Under the pieces are notes generated by a model. The model saw only the letters and a program-made list of their open reading frames with translations. It was not told the origin of the DNA and made no database searches. Shown here in pieces: positions 17,228-26,603 of a stretch of 64,000 nucleotides of DNA; the stretch's first letter is position 1, and the number at the start of each line of letters is the position of its first letter. Source of the DNA: Caballeronia jiangsuensis (GTDB taxonomy: Bacteria > Pseudomonadota > Gammaproteobacteria > Burkholderiales > Burkholderiaceae); NCBI GenBank assembly GCA_000648925.1, contig JFHF01000031.1, positions 1 through 64,000 on the forward strand, given 5' to 3'. The position numbers were made by a program, and so were the translations under genes.

Positions 17228-18147
17228 CATTCGATGGCCGCGTGCGCCGCGGCCATGTCTTCGAGAAACGCCTCCACGATCTCCCGCTTAGCGCCGCGCG
17301 CGCCGCTCACGCGTTCCGCGCGCGTGACCATCTGAAACGCGACGCGATAGCGCATCGCCTGCGGATTGAGCGCCGCGAGCACGCCTTCCTTCACATAGGG
17401 CGCGGCGAAGTGCTCGGGCAGATAACCGAGATGCCGGCCCGAGAGCACGAGCATCGCGACGGCCTCCATGTTGTCCGCGACCGCGCCGATATTGCGCGGC
17501 GTGAGCTCGCCGGCCTCGGGCAGCGGATAGCTGCGCCACGCCCAGTCGTGCTCGAACGCCTGCGCGATGCCTACTTCGCCTGCCCGCGCGAACAACGGAT
17601 GCTCGCGTCCACAGTACGCGAGCTGATCTTCCGCGAAGATTTCGGTGTATTCGAGCGACGGCACGCGATGCCAGAAGTAGCCGATCGCCATCTGGATGCG
17701 CCCCGACAGCAGCATCTCCTCCAGCTCGCCCGGCGAGCGCACCAGCACCGCGAAGCGCACGGATTCGTCGCGCTGCCGGAAACGCGCGATCGCCTGACTG
17801 ACGCGCGCGTTCGCGCTGACGGGCGTGTTGCCGATCATCCCGAGCGTGAGCGAGCCGACGAGCTTCTTGCCGACATTGCGCGCGGTCGAATCGAACGTGT
17901 CGATGGCGGCGAGCAGCGTCCGGCACGCCTCGACGAACTGCTCGCCGCGCGAAGTCAGCGCGAAGCCGCCGCGCCCGCGTTCGCAGAGCCGGTAGCCGAG
18001 GCGCGTTTCGAGCGTCGCGAGCTGCGTGCTGATGGTCGATTGCCCGACGTTGAGCGTCGCCTGCGCGGACGAAACGCCGCCCGCATCGGCGATGGCGAGG
18101 AACACGCGGATGAGGCGCAGATCGAGATCGGAAAGGTGAGTGAACAT
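17227..18147 (-). CDS. LysR-family transcriptional regulator next to ureohydrolase gene
   Basis: 306-residue LysR-type regulator: N-terminal winged helix-turn-helix (LRLIRVFLAIADAGG, then QSTISTQLATLETRLG at about 36-52) and a periplasmic-binding-protein-like effector domain. It is transcribed away from the agmatinase/guanidinobutyrase-type gene across a 114-base AT-rich gap that contains a perfect 7-bp dyad. In Pseudomonas a LysR protein (GbuR) controls guanidinobutyrase from an analogous position; that parallel supports, but does not prove, control of the neighbouring gene and transporter here. The effector is unknown. Confidence 0.9.
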   Translation of the reverse strand: MFTHLSDLDLRLIRVFLAIADAGGVSSAQATLNVGQSTISTQLATLETRLGYRLCERGRGGFALTSRGEQFVEACRTLLAAIDTFDSTARNVGKKLVGSLTLGMIGNTPVSANARVSQAIARFRQRDESVRFAVLVRSPGELEEMLLSGRIQMAIGYFWHRVPSLEYTEIFAEDQLAYCGREHPLFARAGEVGIAQAFEHDWAWRSYPLPEAGELTPRNIGAVADNMEAVAMLVLSGRHLGYLPEHFAAPYVKEGVLAALNPQAMRYRVAFQMVTRAERVSGARGAKREIVEAFLEDMAAAHAAIE

Positions 18148-18160
18148 GGGCGCCGCCGAT

Positions 18161-18180
18161 ACATCGAAAAATATCGATGT
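18161..18180. promoter_or_regulatory. Perfect dyad, candidate LysR operator
   Basis: ACATCGA (18161-18167) and TCGATGT (18174-18180) form a perfect 7-bp inverted repeat with a 6-base AT spacer. It lies 13 bases upstream of the LysR start codon and about 80 bases before the divergent ureohydrolase start. Position and symmetry fit a LysR-type autoregulatory box, though the inner T-N12-A differs by one from the textbook T-N11-A. Confidence 0.6.
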
Positions 18181-18261
18181 TAAGTTAATTTAATCGCCAT
18201 TTTATTTTTATCCAGAGCCCGCTATTAATTGTCAGATGTCAACGCGAACCCATCTGACGCC

Positions 18262-19278
18262 ATGAATACATCCTCACTTTTCGCCCCCGCCGAGCACTTC
18301 GATTCGCACTTCGTCGAACAACGCGCCGAGCGCCCGCAGCCGTTGTCGGGCAACCAGATGCCGCGTTGCGGCGGCATCACGACGATGATGCGCCTGCCGC
18401 ATGTCCAGTCGGCCGAAGGGCTCGATGCGTGTTTCGTCGGCGTGCCGTTCGATCTCGGCACGTCGAATCGCACGGGCGCGCGCTTCGGTCCGCGCCAGGT
18501 GCGCAGCGAATCCGTGCTGCTGCGCCCGTACAACATGGCGACGCGCGCCGCACCTTTCGATTCGCTGCGCGTCGCGGATATCGGCGATGTCGCGATCAAT
18601 CCGTACAACCTGCTCGATTCGATCGACCGCATCGAGCGCGCGTACCACGAAATCCTGAAGCACGACTGCAAGCCGCTCACGCTCGGCGGCGATCACACGA
18701 TCGCGCTGCCGATCCTGCGCGCCATACACGCGAAGCACGGCAAGGTCGGGCTGATTCATATCGACGCCCACGCGGACGTCAACGACACGATGTTCGGCGA
18801 AAAGATCGCGCACGGCACGCCGTTTCGGCGCGCGGTGGAAGAGGGCCTGCTCGATTGCTCGCGCGTCGTGCAGATCGGCCTGCGCGGCACGGGTTACGAA
18901 GCCGGCGATTTCGACTGGTGCCGTGAGCAGGGTTTCCGCGTCGTGCAGACGGAAGAGTGCTGGAACAAATCGCTCGCGCCGCTGATGGACGAAGTGCGCG
19001 CGCAAATGGGCGATGGCCCCGTCTACATCACGTTCGATATCGACGGCATCGATCCCGCATTCGCGCCCGGCACCGGCACGCCGGAAATCGCCGGACTGAC
19101 CGTGCCGCAGGCGCTCGAAATCGTGCGCGGCGCGCGTGGACTGAATATCGTCGGCGCGGATCTGGTGGAAGTCGCGCCGCCCTATGACCCGTTCGGCACC
19201 ACGGCGCTCCTGGGCGCGAACCTCGCGTTCGAATTGCTGTGCGTGCTGCCGGGCGTCGAGTACCGCGCGGCAAAGTAA
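18262..19278 (+). CDS. speB: Agmatinase / guanidinobutyrase-type ureohydrolase
   Basis: 338-residue manganese ureohydrolase that splits urea from a guanidino compound. Metal ligands are in place: GGDHT (His145), DAHAD (Asp168, His170, Asp172) and DIDGID (Asp259, Asp261). Family members act on agmatine, 4-guanidinobutyrate or guanidinopropionate and sequence reading alone cannot choose. The setting, a divergent LysR gene and a following MHS permease, favours catabolic guanidinobutyrase over biosynthetic agmatinase. ATG 18262 is preferred; an in-frame TTG at 18229 would add 11 residues. No strong Shine-Dalgarno is visible at either. Confidence 0.85.
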   Translation: MNTSSLFAPAEHFDSHFVEQRAERPQPLSGNQMPRCGGITTMMRLPHVQSAEGLDACFVGVPFDLGTSNRTGARFGPRQVRSESVLLRPYNMATRAAPFDSLRVADIGDVAINPYNLLDSIDRIERAYHEILKHDCKPLTLGGDHTIALPILRAIHAKHGKVGLIHIDAHADVNDTMFGEKIAHGTPFRRAVEEGLLDCSRVVQIGLRGTGYEAGDFDWCREQGFRVVQTEECWNKSLAPLMDEVRAQMGDGPVYITFDIDGIDPAFAPGTGTPEIAGLTVPQALEIVRGARGLNIVGADLVEVAPPYDPFGTTALLGANLAFELLCVLPGVEYRAAK

Positions 19279-19319
19279 GACTCGCATCAAGACCAAAGCA
19301 ATAACGGAGACATCGTTTC

Positions 19320-20660
19320 ATGACAGCAGCAAAAAACGCGTCACGCGCGCAACCGAAGCGCGCGGCGCTCGCCTCGTTCATCGGCACCACGATCGAGTGG
19401 TACGACTTCTATAGCTATGCAACCGCCGCGGCCATCGTGTTCGGTCCGCTGTTCTTTCCCGGCGAAAGCCGCCTGCTGAGCCTGCTCGCGTCGTTCGGCA
19501 CGTTCGCCATCGGCTTCTTCGCGCGACCGCTCGGCGGCGTGCTGTTCGGTCATATCGGCGATCGCGTCGGGCGCAAACGCTCGCTGATGCTCACGCTGAT
19601 GCTGATGGCGGTATCGACGGTTGCGATCGGCTGTTTGCCGACGTTCGATAAGGCAGGCGCGATCGCGCCGGTGCTGCTGATCGTGCTGCGCCTGCTGCAG
19701 GGCGTCGCGGTCGGCGGCGAGTGGGGCGGCGCGGTGCTGCTCGCGGGCGAACACGCGCCCGAAGGCAAGCGCACGTTTTTCGCGTCGTTCGCGCAACTCG
19801 GCAGCGCGAGCGGCCTGATCCTCTCGATTCTCGCGTTCGGCGTCGCGAGCAAGCTGCCCAACGCGGACTTCATGTCGTGGGGCTGGCGCGTGCCGTTCCT
19901 CGCGAGCATCGTGTTGCTGATCGTGGGCTTCGTGATCCGCGCGGGCGTCGATGAATCGCCGGAATTCGAGGCGCTCAAGGAAGAGCGCGAACTCGCCGAA
20001 CATCCGCTGAAGGAGACGATGAAGCAATGGCGGCTCGTGCTCGTCGTGCTGGGCGCGAACGTGTACGGCATCGCGGGCGTGTACTTCAGCAACATCTTCA
20101 TGATCACGTATGCGACGCAGTATCTGTCGCTCGATCGTTCGATGGTGCTCGACGCGATGTTCTATGTCGCCGTGCTGCAGTTCTTCGTGCAACTGGGCGC
20201 GGCGTTCGTCGCGCAACGCTTCGGCACCGCGCGCGTGCTGACGATGGCGGCCGTGTGGGCGATCGTCGTGCCGTTCATCATGCTGCCGCTCGTGCGGATG
20301 GGCACGTTCGGTTCGGTGACGCTCGGCGTCGGGCTCGCGACGATCGCCGAATCGGGCTATTACGCGGTGATCGCGGGCTTCGTCACCGGCATGTTCGCGG
20401 CGCGCATCCGCTATACGGCGATCTCGCTCGCGTATCAGGTGTGCGGCGCGCTCGCGGGCGGCCTCACGCCGCTCTTCGCGACGATGCTCGCCGAACGCTA
20501 TTCGCCGAGCTGGGTGCCGATGGCGCTGTTCTATTCGACCTTCGCGCTGCTCTCGCTCGTCTGCGTGCGATGGCTTGCGCGTCGCGAGGCGGCGGGCGAT
20601 TTCGAGGAGCGCGGCGAGACGCGCGCTTCGGTGCCGCAGGGCTTGAGTTCTGCAAGCTGA
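19320..20660 (+). CDS. MFS transporter, metabolite:H+ symporter (MHS) type
   Basis: 446-residue inner-membrane permease with 12 predicted helices. It has the MHS-family opening FIGTTIEWYDFYSYATAAA, the loop GHIGDRVGRKRSL between helices 2 and 3, and RLLQGVAVGGEWGGA. MHS proteins import organic acids, betaines and related solutes with protons. It starts 41 bases after the ureohydrolase gene on the same strand and ends at a bidirectional terminator, so the pair probably forms one operon importing and opening a guanidino compound. The substrate is inferred from context only. Confidence 0.9.
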   Translation: MTAAKNASRAQPKRAALASFIGTTIEWYDFYSYATAAAIVFGPLFFPGESRLLSLLASFGTFAIGFFARPLGGVLFGHIGDRVGRKRSLMLTLMLMAVSTVAIGCLPTFDKAGAIAPVLLIVLRLLQGVAVGGEWGGAVLLAGEHAPEGKRTFFASFAQLGSASGLILSILAFGVASKLPNADFMSWGWRVPFLASIVLLIVGFVIRAGVDESPEFEALKEERELAEHPLKETMKQWRLVLVVLGANVYGIAGVYFSNIFMITYATQYLSLDRSMVLDAMFYVAVLQFFVQLGAAFVAQRFGTARVLTMAAVWAIVVPFIMLPLVRMGTFGSVTLGVGLATIAESGYYAVIAGFVTGMFAARIRYTAISLAYQVCGALAGGLTPLFATMLAERYSPSWVPMALFYSTFALLSLVCVRWLARREAAGDFEERGETRASVPQGLSSAS

Positions 20661-20664
20661 TGTG

Positions 20665-20692
20665 AAAAAGCCGCCAGAAATGGCGGCTTTTT
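20665..20692. terminator. Bidirectional terminator
   Basis: A 12-bp perfect stem (20665-20676 AAAAAGCCGCCA against 20681-20692) with a GAAA tetraloop, A-run on one side and T-run on the other, separates the convergent MHS transporter and CytX genes and can terminate both. Confidence 0.92.
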
Positions 20693-20702
20693 CGTTGAGC
20701 GA

Positions 20703-22031
20703 TCACGCGTAGGCGCGACGCCGTCCCGACAGAAGCAGCAGATAGCACACCGCGCCGAGCGCGAGCGCGGGCAGTGTCGCGCCGAGATTCGGCAGCCATT
20801 GATTGATCGCGTGATACGCCGCGATCCCGATGCCCCACGCGATGAACGCGCTCACATGCCAGCCGCCGGAAAAGCCGTAGCGCCCGTCGATGGACCCGAG
20901 CGCGGCCGTGTCGATGCGGCGTTTGCGCACGATGAAGTGATCGGCCAGCACGACGCCGAAGAGCGGCGCAAACACCGAGCCGATCAGCAACAGGAAGTTT
21001 TGATACTTGCCCATCTCCACGACGAGCGCGACGAGCGTGCACAGCGCGCCGAACGCGCACGAGAGCATCGGCACGCCGGCGCGCGCCCAGAACGTGCCCG
21101 TCGATACGGCGGCGGAGTGGATATCGGCGAAGGCGTTGTCGATTTCATCGATCAGGATGAGGAACAGCGCGATGCCGCCGCCGGCCTGCGCGAGGGCGGT
21201 CGTGAGGAGCGCATCGCCGCCGCCGGCCGCGAGTCCGTAGATCGCGCCGAGCGCATAGAACCACAGGTTCGCGATGCCGTAGCCGAGCAGCGTGCCGCGA
21301 AACGCGCCGCCCGCGCTCTTGCCGAAGCGCGTGTAATCGGCGATGAGCGGCAGCCACGACAGCGGCATCGCGACGACGAGGTCGATGCCCGCGCCGAACG
21401 CCAGCTCGCCCGTGCCGGGGCGCGCCAGCAGCGCGGCGAGATCGTGCTTCGCGAGCAGATTCCAGGTGAGCCAGCCCGCGCCGCCGAGCAGCAGCCAGAT
21501 GCCCCAGGTGCGCAAAAAGCGCCGCACGAAGGAGAGCGGGCCGCTGATCGCGAGCAGCGTCGCGAGCGCGCCGAAGATGAGCGTCCAGACGAGCGGCATC
21601 GAGAGATGAAAGGATTGCTTCGCGAGCGCGTCGGCGGAATCGCGCATCACGATGATCTCGAACGAGCCCCAGCCGACGAGCTGGATCGCGTTGAGGACCG
21701 CCGGAACCGACGCGCCGCGCACGCCGAGCGTCGGGCGCAGCGAGGACATCGCCGCGAGCCCCGTATCCGTGCCGACGACGCCCGCCAGCGCGAGCAGCAC
21801 GACGCCGATCGCCGTGCCGATGGCGATCGCCATCAGCGCGTGCGGCAGCGACAATCCCGGCACGAGCAGCGCGCCCGCCTGCGCGACAAGAAGCCCGATG
21901 CCGAGCGAGAACCACAGCGCGAAGGCATCGCTCGTGCCGAAGGCGCGCCGCTCGGGCGGCACGGGCGTAAGCGGCGCGTAGGTCGAAGTCTCGCCGTGCG
22001 CCGCGGCGTTCGTGGTGTGCTCTTGCCCCAT
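20703..22031 (-). CDS. cytX: NCS1-family permease, CytX-like (putative hydroxymethylpyrimidine transporter)
   Basis: 442-residue inner-membrane permease with about 12 helices. It carries family features such as LWFSLGIGLLVAQAGALLVP and the NAIQLVGWGSFEIIVMRDSA region that is characteristic of CytX within the cytosine/purine NCS1 superfamily. CytX is usually linked to thiamine pyrimidine salvage and often sits behind a TPP riboswitch; I looked for the TPP consensus upstream and did not find it, so the substrate call is weaker. It diverges from rarA. Confidence 0.75.
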   Translation of the reverse strand: MGQEHTTNAAAHGETSTYAPLTPVPPERRAFGTSDAFALWFSLGIGLLVAQAGALLVPGLSLPHALMAIAIGTAIGVVLLALAGVVGTDTGLAAMSSLRPTLGVRGASVPAVLNAIQLVGWGSFEIIVMRDSADALAKQSFHLSMPLVWTLIFGALATLLAISGPLSFVRRFLRTWGIWLLLGGAGWLTWNLLAKHDLAALLARPGTGELAFGAGIDLVVAMPLSWLPLIADYTRFGKSAGGAFRGTLLGYGIANLWFYALGAIYGLAAGGGDALLTTALAQAGGGIALFLILIDEIDNAFADIHSAAVSTGTFWARAGVPMLSCAFGALCTLVALVVEMGKYQNFLLLIGSVFAPLFGVVLADHFIVRKRRIDTAALGSIDGRYGFSGGWHVSAFIAWGIGIAAYHAINQWLPNLGATLPALALGAVCYLLLLSGRRRAYA

Positions 22032-22207
22032 CGGATTGCGTCCTTGTCGTGTGAAAGCGAGGTTTGCGGGCGCGTGGCCCGCTTCCTGCGAGACCGCCGC
22101 TGTCAGGCTGTCATAATGACCCGATTCCGCGGCCGCGCCGCGCCTTCCTGAAGGGCGAGATTATCGCCGCGATCCACCCAACCGCGTCAACCTGCATCGC
22201 ACAGCAC

Positions 22208-23524
22208 ATGTTCGAAGAAAACCGTGGCAACGTTCCGCTCGCGGAGCGCCTGCGCCCCCGCACCATCGACGACGTGATCGGCCAGAAACATCTGCTCGGT
22301 CCAAACAAGCCGTTGCGCGTCGCGTTCGAATCGGGCGAGGCGCATTCGATGATTCTCTGGGGTCCGCCCGGCGTCGGCAAGACCACGCTCGCGCGCCTCA
22401 TGGCCGATGCGTTCCACGCGCAGTTCATCTCGCTCTCGGCGGTGCTTTCGGGCGTGAAGGACATTCGCGAGGCGGTGGAGACCGCGCAGATCCATCGCGC
22501 GAACGGGCATCAGACGCTCGTGTTCGTCGACGAAGTGCATCGCTTCAACAAGAGTCAGCAGGACGCGTTCTTGCCGCACGTGGAGTCGGGTTTGTTCGTG
22601 TTCGTCGGCGCGACGACCGAGAATCCGTCTTTCGAGGTGAACAGCGCGCTCCTGTCGCGGGCGGCAGTCTACGTGCTGAAAAGCCTCGACGCCGACGAAC
22701 TGAAGGAACTGCTCGAACGCGCGTCGAAGGAACTCGGCGGGCTGACGTTCACCGACGAAGCCCGCGACGCGCTGATCGGTTCCGCCGACGGCGATGGCCG
22801 CAAACTGCTGAACAACCTGGAAATCGTCGCGCGCGCGGCGGCGCAGCAAAAGCAGACCGATGTCGACGGTGCGTTGCTGGGCAGCGCGCTCGCGGAGAAT
22901 CTGCGCCGCTTCGATAAAGGCGGCGACGCGTTTTACGATCAGATCAGCGCGCTGCACAAATCCGTGCGCGGCAGCAATCCGGACGCCGCGCTCTACTGGT
23001 TCTGCCGCATGCTCGACGGCGGCGCGGACCCGCGCTATATGGCGCGGCGCATCGTGCGTATGGCGTGGGAGGACATCGGGCTGGCCGATCCGCGCGCCGC
23101 GCGCATCACGCTCGATGCGGCCGAAACGTACGAGCGCCTCGGATCGCCGGAAGGCGAACTCGCGCTCGCGCAGGCGCTCATCTATTTGGCGGTCGCGCCG
23201 AAATCGAACGCGGGCTACAACGCGTATAACGAGGCGCGGCGCTTCGTCGGCAAGGACCAGTCGCGCGGCGTGCCGGTGCATCTGCGCAACGCGCCGACCA
23301 AGCTGATGAAGGAACTCGGCTACGGACACGAATACCGCTACGCGCACGACGAGCCCGACGCCTATGCGGCCGGCGAAACCTATCTGCCGGACGGCATGCG
23401 CGATCCGTACTGGTATCAGCCGACGCCGCGCGGACTCGAAGGCAAGATCGGCGAAAAGCTCGCGCGTCTCGCGGAACTCGACGAAGCCTGGCGGCGCGAA
23501 CATCGCGACGACAAGAAGCGATGA
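22208..23524 (+). CDS. rarA: Replication-associated recombination protein A (MgsA-type AAA+ ATPase)
   Basis: 438-residue AAA+ ATPase acting at stalled replication forks, related to clamp-loader subunits and eukaryotic WRNIP1. Walker A GPPGVGKTT is at 52-60, Walker B VFVDEVHRF at about 105-113, then sensor 1 VGATTENPSF and the family-specific C-terminal domain with GGADPRYMARRIVRMAWED (cut for length). ATG 22208 gives the normal N-terminus MFEENRGNVPLAERLRP; the frame is open 48 codons further up without similarity. serS follows 116 bases later, the usual lolA-rarA-serS order being split here by an insertion of five genes. Confidence 0.94.
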   Translation: MFEENRGNVPLAERLRPRTIDDVIGQKHLLGPNKPLRVAFESGEAHSMILWGPPGVGKTTLARLMADAFHAQFISLSAVLSGVKDIREAVETAQIHRANGHQTLVFVDEVHRFNKSQQDAFLPHVESGLFVFVGATTENPSFEVNSALLSRAAVYVLKSLDADELKELLERASKELGGLTFTDEARDALIGSADGDGRKLLNNLEIVARAAAQQKQTDVDGALLGSALAENLRRFDKGGDAFYDQISALHKSVRGSNPDAALYWFCRMLDGGADPRYMARRIVRMAWEDIGLADPRAARITLDAAETYERLGSPEGELALAQALIYLAVAPKSNAGYNAYNEARRFVGKDQSRGVPVHLRNAPTKLMKELGYGHEYRYAHDEPDAYAAGETYLPDGMRDPYWYQPTPRGLEGKIGEKLARLAELDEAWRREHRDDKKR

Positions 23525-23640
23525 AAACCACGGCGTTCGTTTCGCGCGCGGGCAAACCGCGTTTCGCCGATCGCACCGGCGCGCAATGACCGTGCGCTAA
23601 AATCGGTGTTTCCGATTACTTAACAAAGCTGCCCCCCGCC

Positions 23641-24939
23641 ATGCTCGACATCCAAACCCTCCGCAAAGACCTGGACGGCGTCGCGAAGCGCCTCGCCGAT
23701 CGAGGCTACACGCTCGACGTCGCCGCCTTCGCCGCGCTCGAAGCCGAGCGCCGCGAGATCCAGACCCGCACCGAAGAACTGCAGGCGCGCCGCAACAGCC
23801 TGTCGAAACAGATCGGCGCGATGAAGGGCCGCGGCGAGGACACGTCCGCGGTGATGGCGGAAGTGGGCGGCATCGGCGACACGATGAAGGAATCGGCGGC
23901 GAAGCTGGACGATGTCCAGAAGCGTCTGTCGGACCTGATGCTGACCGTGCCGAACCTGCCGCACGAGAGCGTGCCGGTCGGCAACGACGAGACGCAGAAC
24001 GTCGAAGTGCGGCGCTGGGGCGCGCCGCGTTCGTTCGACTTCGAGGTCAAGGATCACGTCGATGTCGGCGCGCCGCTCGGCCTCGATTTCGAAACGGGCG
24101 CGAAGCTCTCGGGCGCGCGTTTCACGTTGCTGCGCGGGCCGATTGCGCGGCTGCATCGCGCGCTCGCGCAGTTCATGATCGACACGCACACGGAGCAGCA
24201 CGGCTATACGGAGGCTTACACGCCGTATATCGTGAATCCGGAGATTCTCTACGGCACGGGCCAGTTGCCCAAGTTCGCCGATGACATGTTCCGCGTCGAA
24301 AAGGGCGGCGACGAAAACACGGTCACGCAGTACCTCATCTCGACGTCCGAGATTTCGCTGACGAACACGGTGCGCGACAGCATTCTCGAAGCCAGCGCGC
24401 TGCCGGTGAAGCTCACCGCGCATTCGCCGTGCTTCCGTTCGGAAGCAGGCTCGTACGGGCGCGATACGCGCGGCCTGATTCGCCAGCATCAGTTCGACAA
24501 GGTCGAGATGGTGCAGATCGTGTCGCCGGAGCATTCCTATGCCGCGCTCGACGAGATGGTCGGGCAGGCGGAGACGATTCTCCAGAAGCTGGAACTGCCG
24601 TATCGCGTGATTACGCTGTGCACGGGCGATATGGGTTTCTCGGCCGCGAAAACGTTCGATCTCGAAGTGTGGCTGCCGGCGCAAAACACGTATCGCGAGA
24701 TTTCGAGCTGCTCGAATACCGAGGCGTTCCAGGCACGCCGGATGCAGGCGCGTTTCCGCAATGCGCAGGGCAAGCCGGAGTTCGTGCACACGCTGAACGG
24801 TTCGGGGCTGGCGGTCGGCCGCACGCTCGTCGCGGTGCTGGAGAACTTCCAGAACGCGGACGGTTCGGTGACGATTCCGGCGGTACTGCGACCGTATATG
24901 CGCGGCGCCGAAAGAATCGAAGTTTCGGCAGCAGTGTGA
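23641..24939 (+). CDS. serS: Seryl-tRNA synthetase
   Basis: 432-residue class II synthetase that charges tRNA-Ser. The N-terminal half forms the long antiparallel coiled coil that grips the tRNA variable arm (about 30-100). Motif 2 is seen as CFRSEAGSYGRDTRGLIR and motif 3 as GSGLAVGRTLVAVLEN (around residue 387). The LISTSEISLTN serine-binding loop is intact. A tRNA-Ser gene lies 101 bases downstream on the same strand with its own promoter. Confidence 0.97.
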   Translation: MLDIQTLRKDLDGVAKRLADRGYTLDVAAFAALEAERREIQTRTEELQARRNSLSKQIGAMKGRGEDTSAVMAEVGGIGDTMKESAAKLDDVQKRLSDLMLTVPNLPHESVPVGNDETQNVEVRRWGAPRSFDFEVKDHVDVGAPLGLDFETGAKLSGARFTLLRGPIARLHRALAQFMIDTHTEQHGYTEAYTPYIVNPEILYGTGQLPKFADDMFRVEKGGDENTVTQYLISTSEISLTNTVRDSILEASALPVKLTAHSPCFRSEAGSYGRDTRGLIRQHQFDKVEMVQIVSPEHSYAALDEMVGQAETILQKLELPYRVITLCTGDMGFSAAKTFDLEVWLPAQNTYREISSCSNTEAFQARRMQARFRNAQGKPEFVHTLNGSGLAVGRTLVAVLENFQNADGSVTIPAVLRPYMRGAERIEVSAAV

Positions 24940-24960
24940 CGTTTATTTCCAAAAAGAGGC

Positions 24961-24989
24961 TTGGAAAGCGCGAAAGAGTTCGATATACT
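24961..24989 (+). promoter_or_regulatory. Sigma-70 promoter of tRNA-Ser(CGA)
   Basis: TTGGAA (24961-24966), a 17-base spacer and TATACT (24984-24989) lie about 50 bases before the mature tRNA-Ser start. Spacing and hexamers are close to consensus. Confidence 0.75.
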
Positions 24990-25040
24990 TTCGTTCTTCG
25001 TTGAGCAACGACCGGTTCACGAAGACCCGAAAGGGTAGAC

Positions 25041-25131
<91 letters not shown>

Positions 25132-25139
25132 AGACACTG

Positions 25140-25171
25140 AAACCCCGCAAGTCGTGAGACTTGCGGGGTTT
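25140..25171 (+). terminator. Rho-independent terminator of tRNA-Ser(CGA)
   Basis: A 14-bp perfect stem (25140-25153 AAACCCCGCAAGTC against 25158-25171) with a GTGA loop and a T-rich tail begins nine bases after the tRNA CCA end. Confidence 0.93.
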
Positions 25172-25221
25172 TGCTTTTGGGTCTTCGCATGACGCTCCGC
25201 TTCGTCGAGCGGAGCGTTGCC

Positions 25222-25572
25222 TCAGGTCGTACACCGCGCGATATCGAATCGCAGTTCCGGTTCCGGCACGCCGCCATCGTCGCTGGAAGACTGCTGCACC
25301 TTCACGATCGATCCATAAGCCGAAGGCGTCAGCGTCACGAGCCACGCATTCGAGCCGACCAGCAACTCCGTCGTCCCCTGATCGCGCCGCGTTTGCGCGG
25401 AGGGAATCATGCGTTGCAGACAACTCGATATATCCGACGCGGCCCGCGCCGACGAAACGTGAATCACGGGCTTCGACGCGCGCAATTCGGGATCGCTCGT
25501 CGAACTACAGGCGGCGAGGGCGGCGACGCCCGACAGCACAGCGGAAATCAGCGTAAATCGATACACGTTCAT
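25222..25572 (-). CDS. Small putative lipoprotein of unknown function
   Basis: 116-residue protein I do not recognise. It starts MNVYRFTLISAVLSG and reaches a lipobox-like LAAC at residue 22, so it is probably lipidated and sent to the envelope. The mature part is polar with two further cysteines (SSCLQRM and the C-terminal ARCTT) that could form a disulfide. ATG 25572 is chosen because GGAG lies 7 bases upstream and a typical signal peptide begins there; the frame extends ten codons further up. It stands alone between tRNA-Ser and map. Confidence 0.75.
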   Translation of the reverse strand: MNVYRFTLISAVLSGVAALAACSSTSDPELRASKPVIHVSSARAASDISSCLQRMIPSAQTRRDQGTTELLVGSNAWLVTLTPSAYGSIVKVQQSSSDDGGVPEPELRFDIARCTT

Positions 25573-25820
25573 AACACTCCGGCAGGTTCGAAATCGGGCC
25601 ACTAAAACACAAACGCGCGGTCATCACAAGGGCGAAAAACGATCGCGCCGTATCCTGAAAAAGCGCGCCTGAAGCGTCGAAATGCAATGCCCGTGCGGCT
25701 TTCCAAGCGGCTGCCCTGCGCGGGAGTGCTATCATCGGGCCCATTGTCCTCGCGCGCCGACCGCTTCGATCACCGGCGAAAACGCGCGCGCGAGGCGGCA
25801 CGAACCCATCGCATTGCTCA

Positions 25821-26603
25821 ATGGCCATCACGCTCAAGACACCCGCCGACATCGAAAAGTTGCGCATCTCCGGCCGCATGGCCGCCGAAGTCCTCGCGAT
25901 GATCGGTGAACACGTCCGCCCGGGCGTCACCACCGACGAACTCGACGCCATCTGCAATCGCTTCATCGTCGACGAACTGAAGGCCGTTCCCGCCAACGTC
26001 GGCTACATGGGCTTTCCGAAGACGGTCTGCACCTCGGTGAATCACGTCGTGTGTCACGGCATTCCCGGGCCGAAAGAACTGAAGGACGGCGACATCATCA
26101 ACATCGATGTCGCGATCATCAAGGACGGCTACTACGGCGACACGAGCCGTATGTACTACGCCGGCACGCCGAGCGCCGAAGCGCGCCGCCTCACGGAAAC
26201 GACCTACGAGGCGATGGTTGCCGGCATGCGCGAAGTGCGCCCGGGCGCGACGCTCGGCGATATCGGCGCGGCGATCCAGGGCGTCGCGCATCGCGAAGGC
26301 TTCTCGGTGGTGCGCGAGTATTGCGGCCACGGCATCGGCCGCGTGTATCACGAGGATCCGCAAGTGCTGCACTACGGCCAGCGCGGCGCGGGCCTGCGTC
26401 TGAAGCCGGGTCTCGTCTTCACCATCGAACCGATGATCAACGCGGGACGCGCCGCCACGCAGCAGTCGCGCGACGGCTGGACCGTCACGACGAAAGATCG
26501 CTCGCTGTCCGCGCAATGGGAGCACATGGTCGCCGTCACCGAAGACGGCTTCGAAGTGCTAACGCCGTGGCCGGACGGCACGGGAAGCTATGCGGCGCCA
26601 TGA
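25821..26603 (+). CDS. map: Methionine aminopeptidase, type I
   Basis: 260-residue dinuclear metal enzyme that removes N-terminal formyl-stripped Met from new proteins. Typical stretches are GFPKTVCTSVNHVVCHGIPG, the metal-binding DIINIDVAIIKDGYYGDTSR (Asp pair), EYCGHGIGRVYHEDP (His), VFTIEPMIN (Glu) and the late QWEHMVAVT (Glu). Many beta-proteobacteria carry map beside rpsB or glnD; here it is alone, so it may be one of two paralogues in the genome. ATG 25821 lacks a strong Shine-Dalgarno. Confidence 0.95.
   Translation: MAITLKTPADIEKLRISGRMAAEVLAMIGEHVRPGVTTDELDAICNRFIVDELKAVPANVGYMGFPKTVCTSVNHVVCHGIPGPKELKDGDIINIDVAIIKDGYYGDTSRMYYAGTPSAEARRLTETTYEAMVAGMREVRPGATLGDIGAAIQGVAHREGFSVVREYCGHGIGRVYHEDPQVLHYGQRGAGLRLKPGLVFTIEPMINAGRAATQQSRDGWTVTTKDRSLSAQWEHMVAVTEDGFEVLTPWPDGTGSYAAP

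Noticed and set aside
22032..22207. TPP riboswitch upstream of the CytX-like gene
   Set aside because: I searched the minus strand for the CTGAGA and ACCTGATC-type conserved blocks and found neither.
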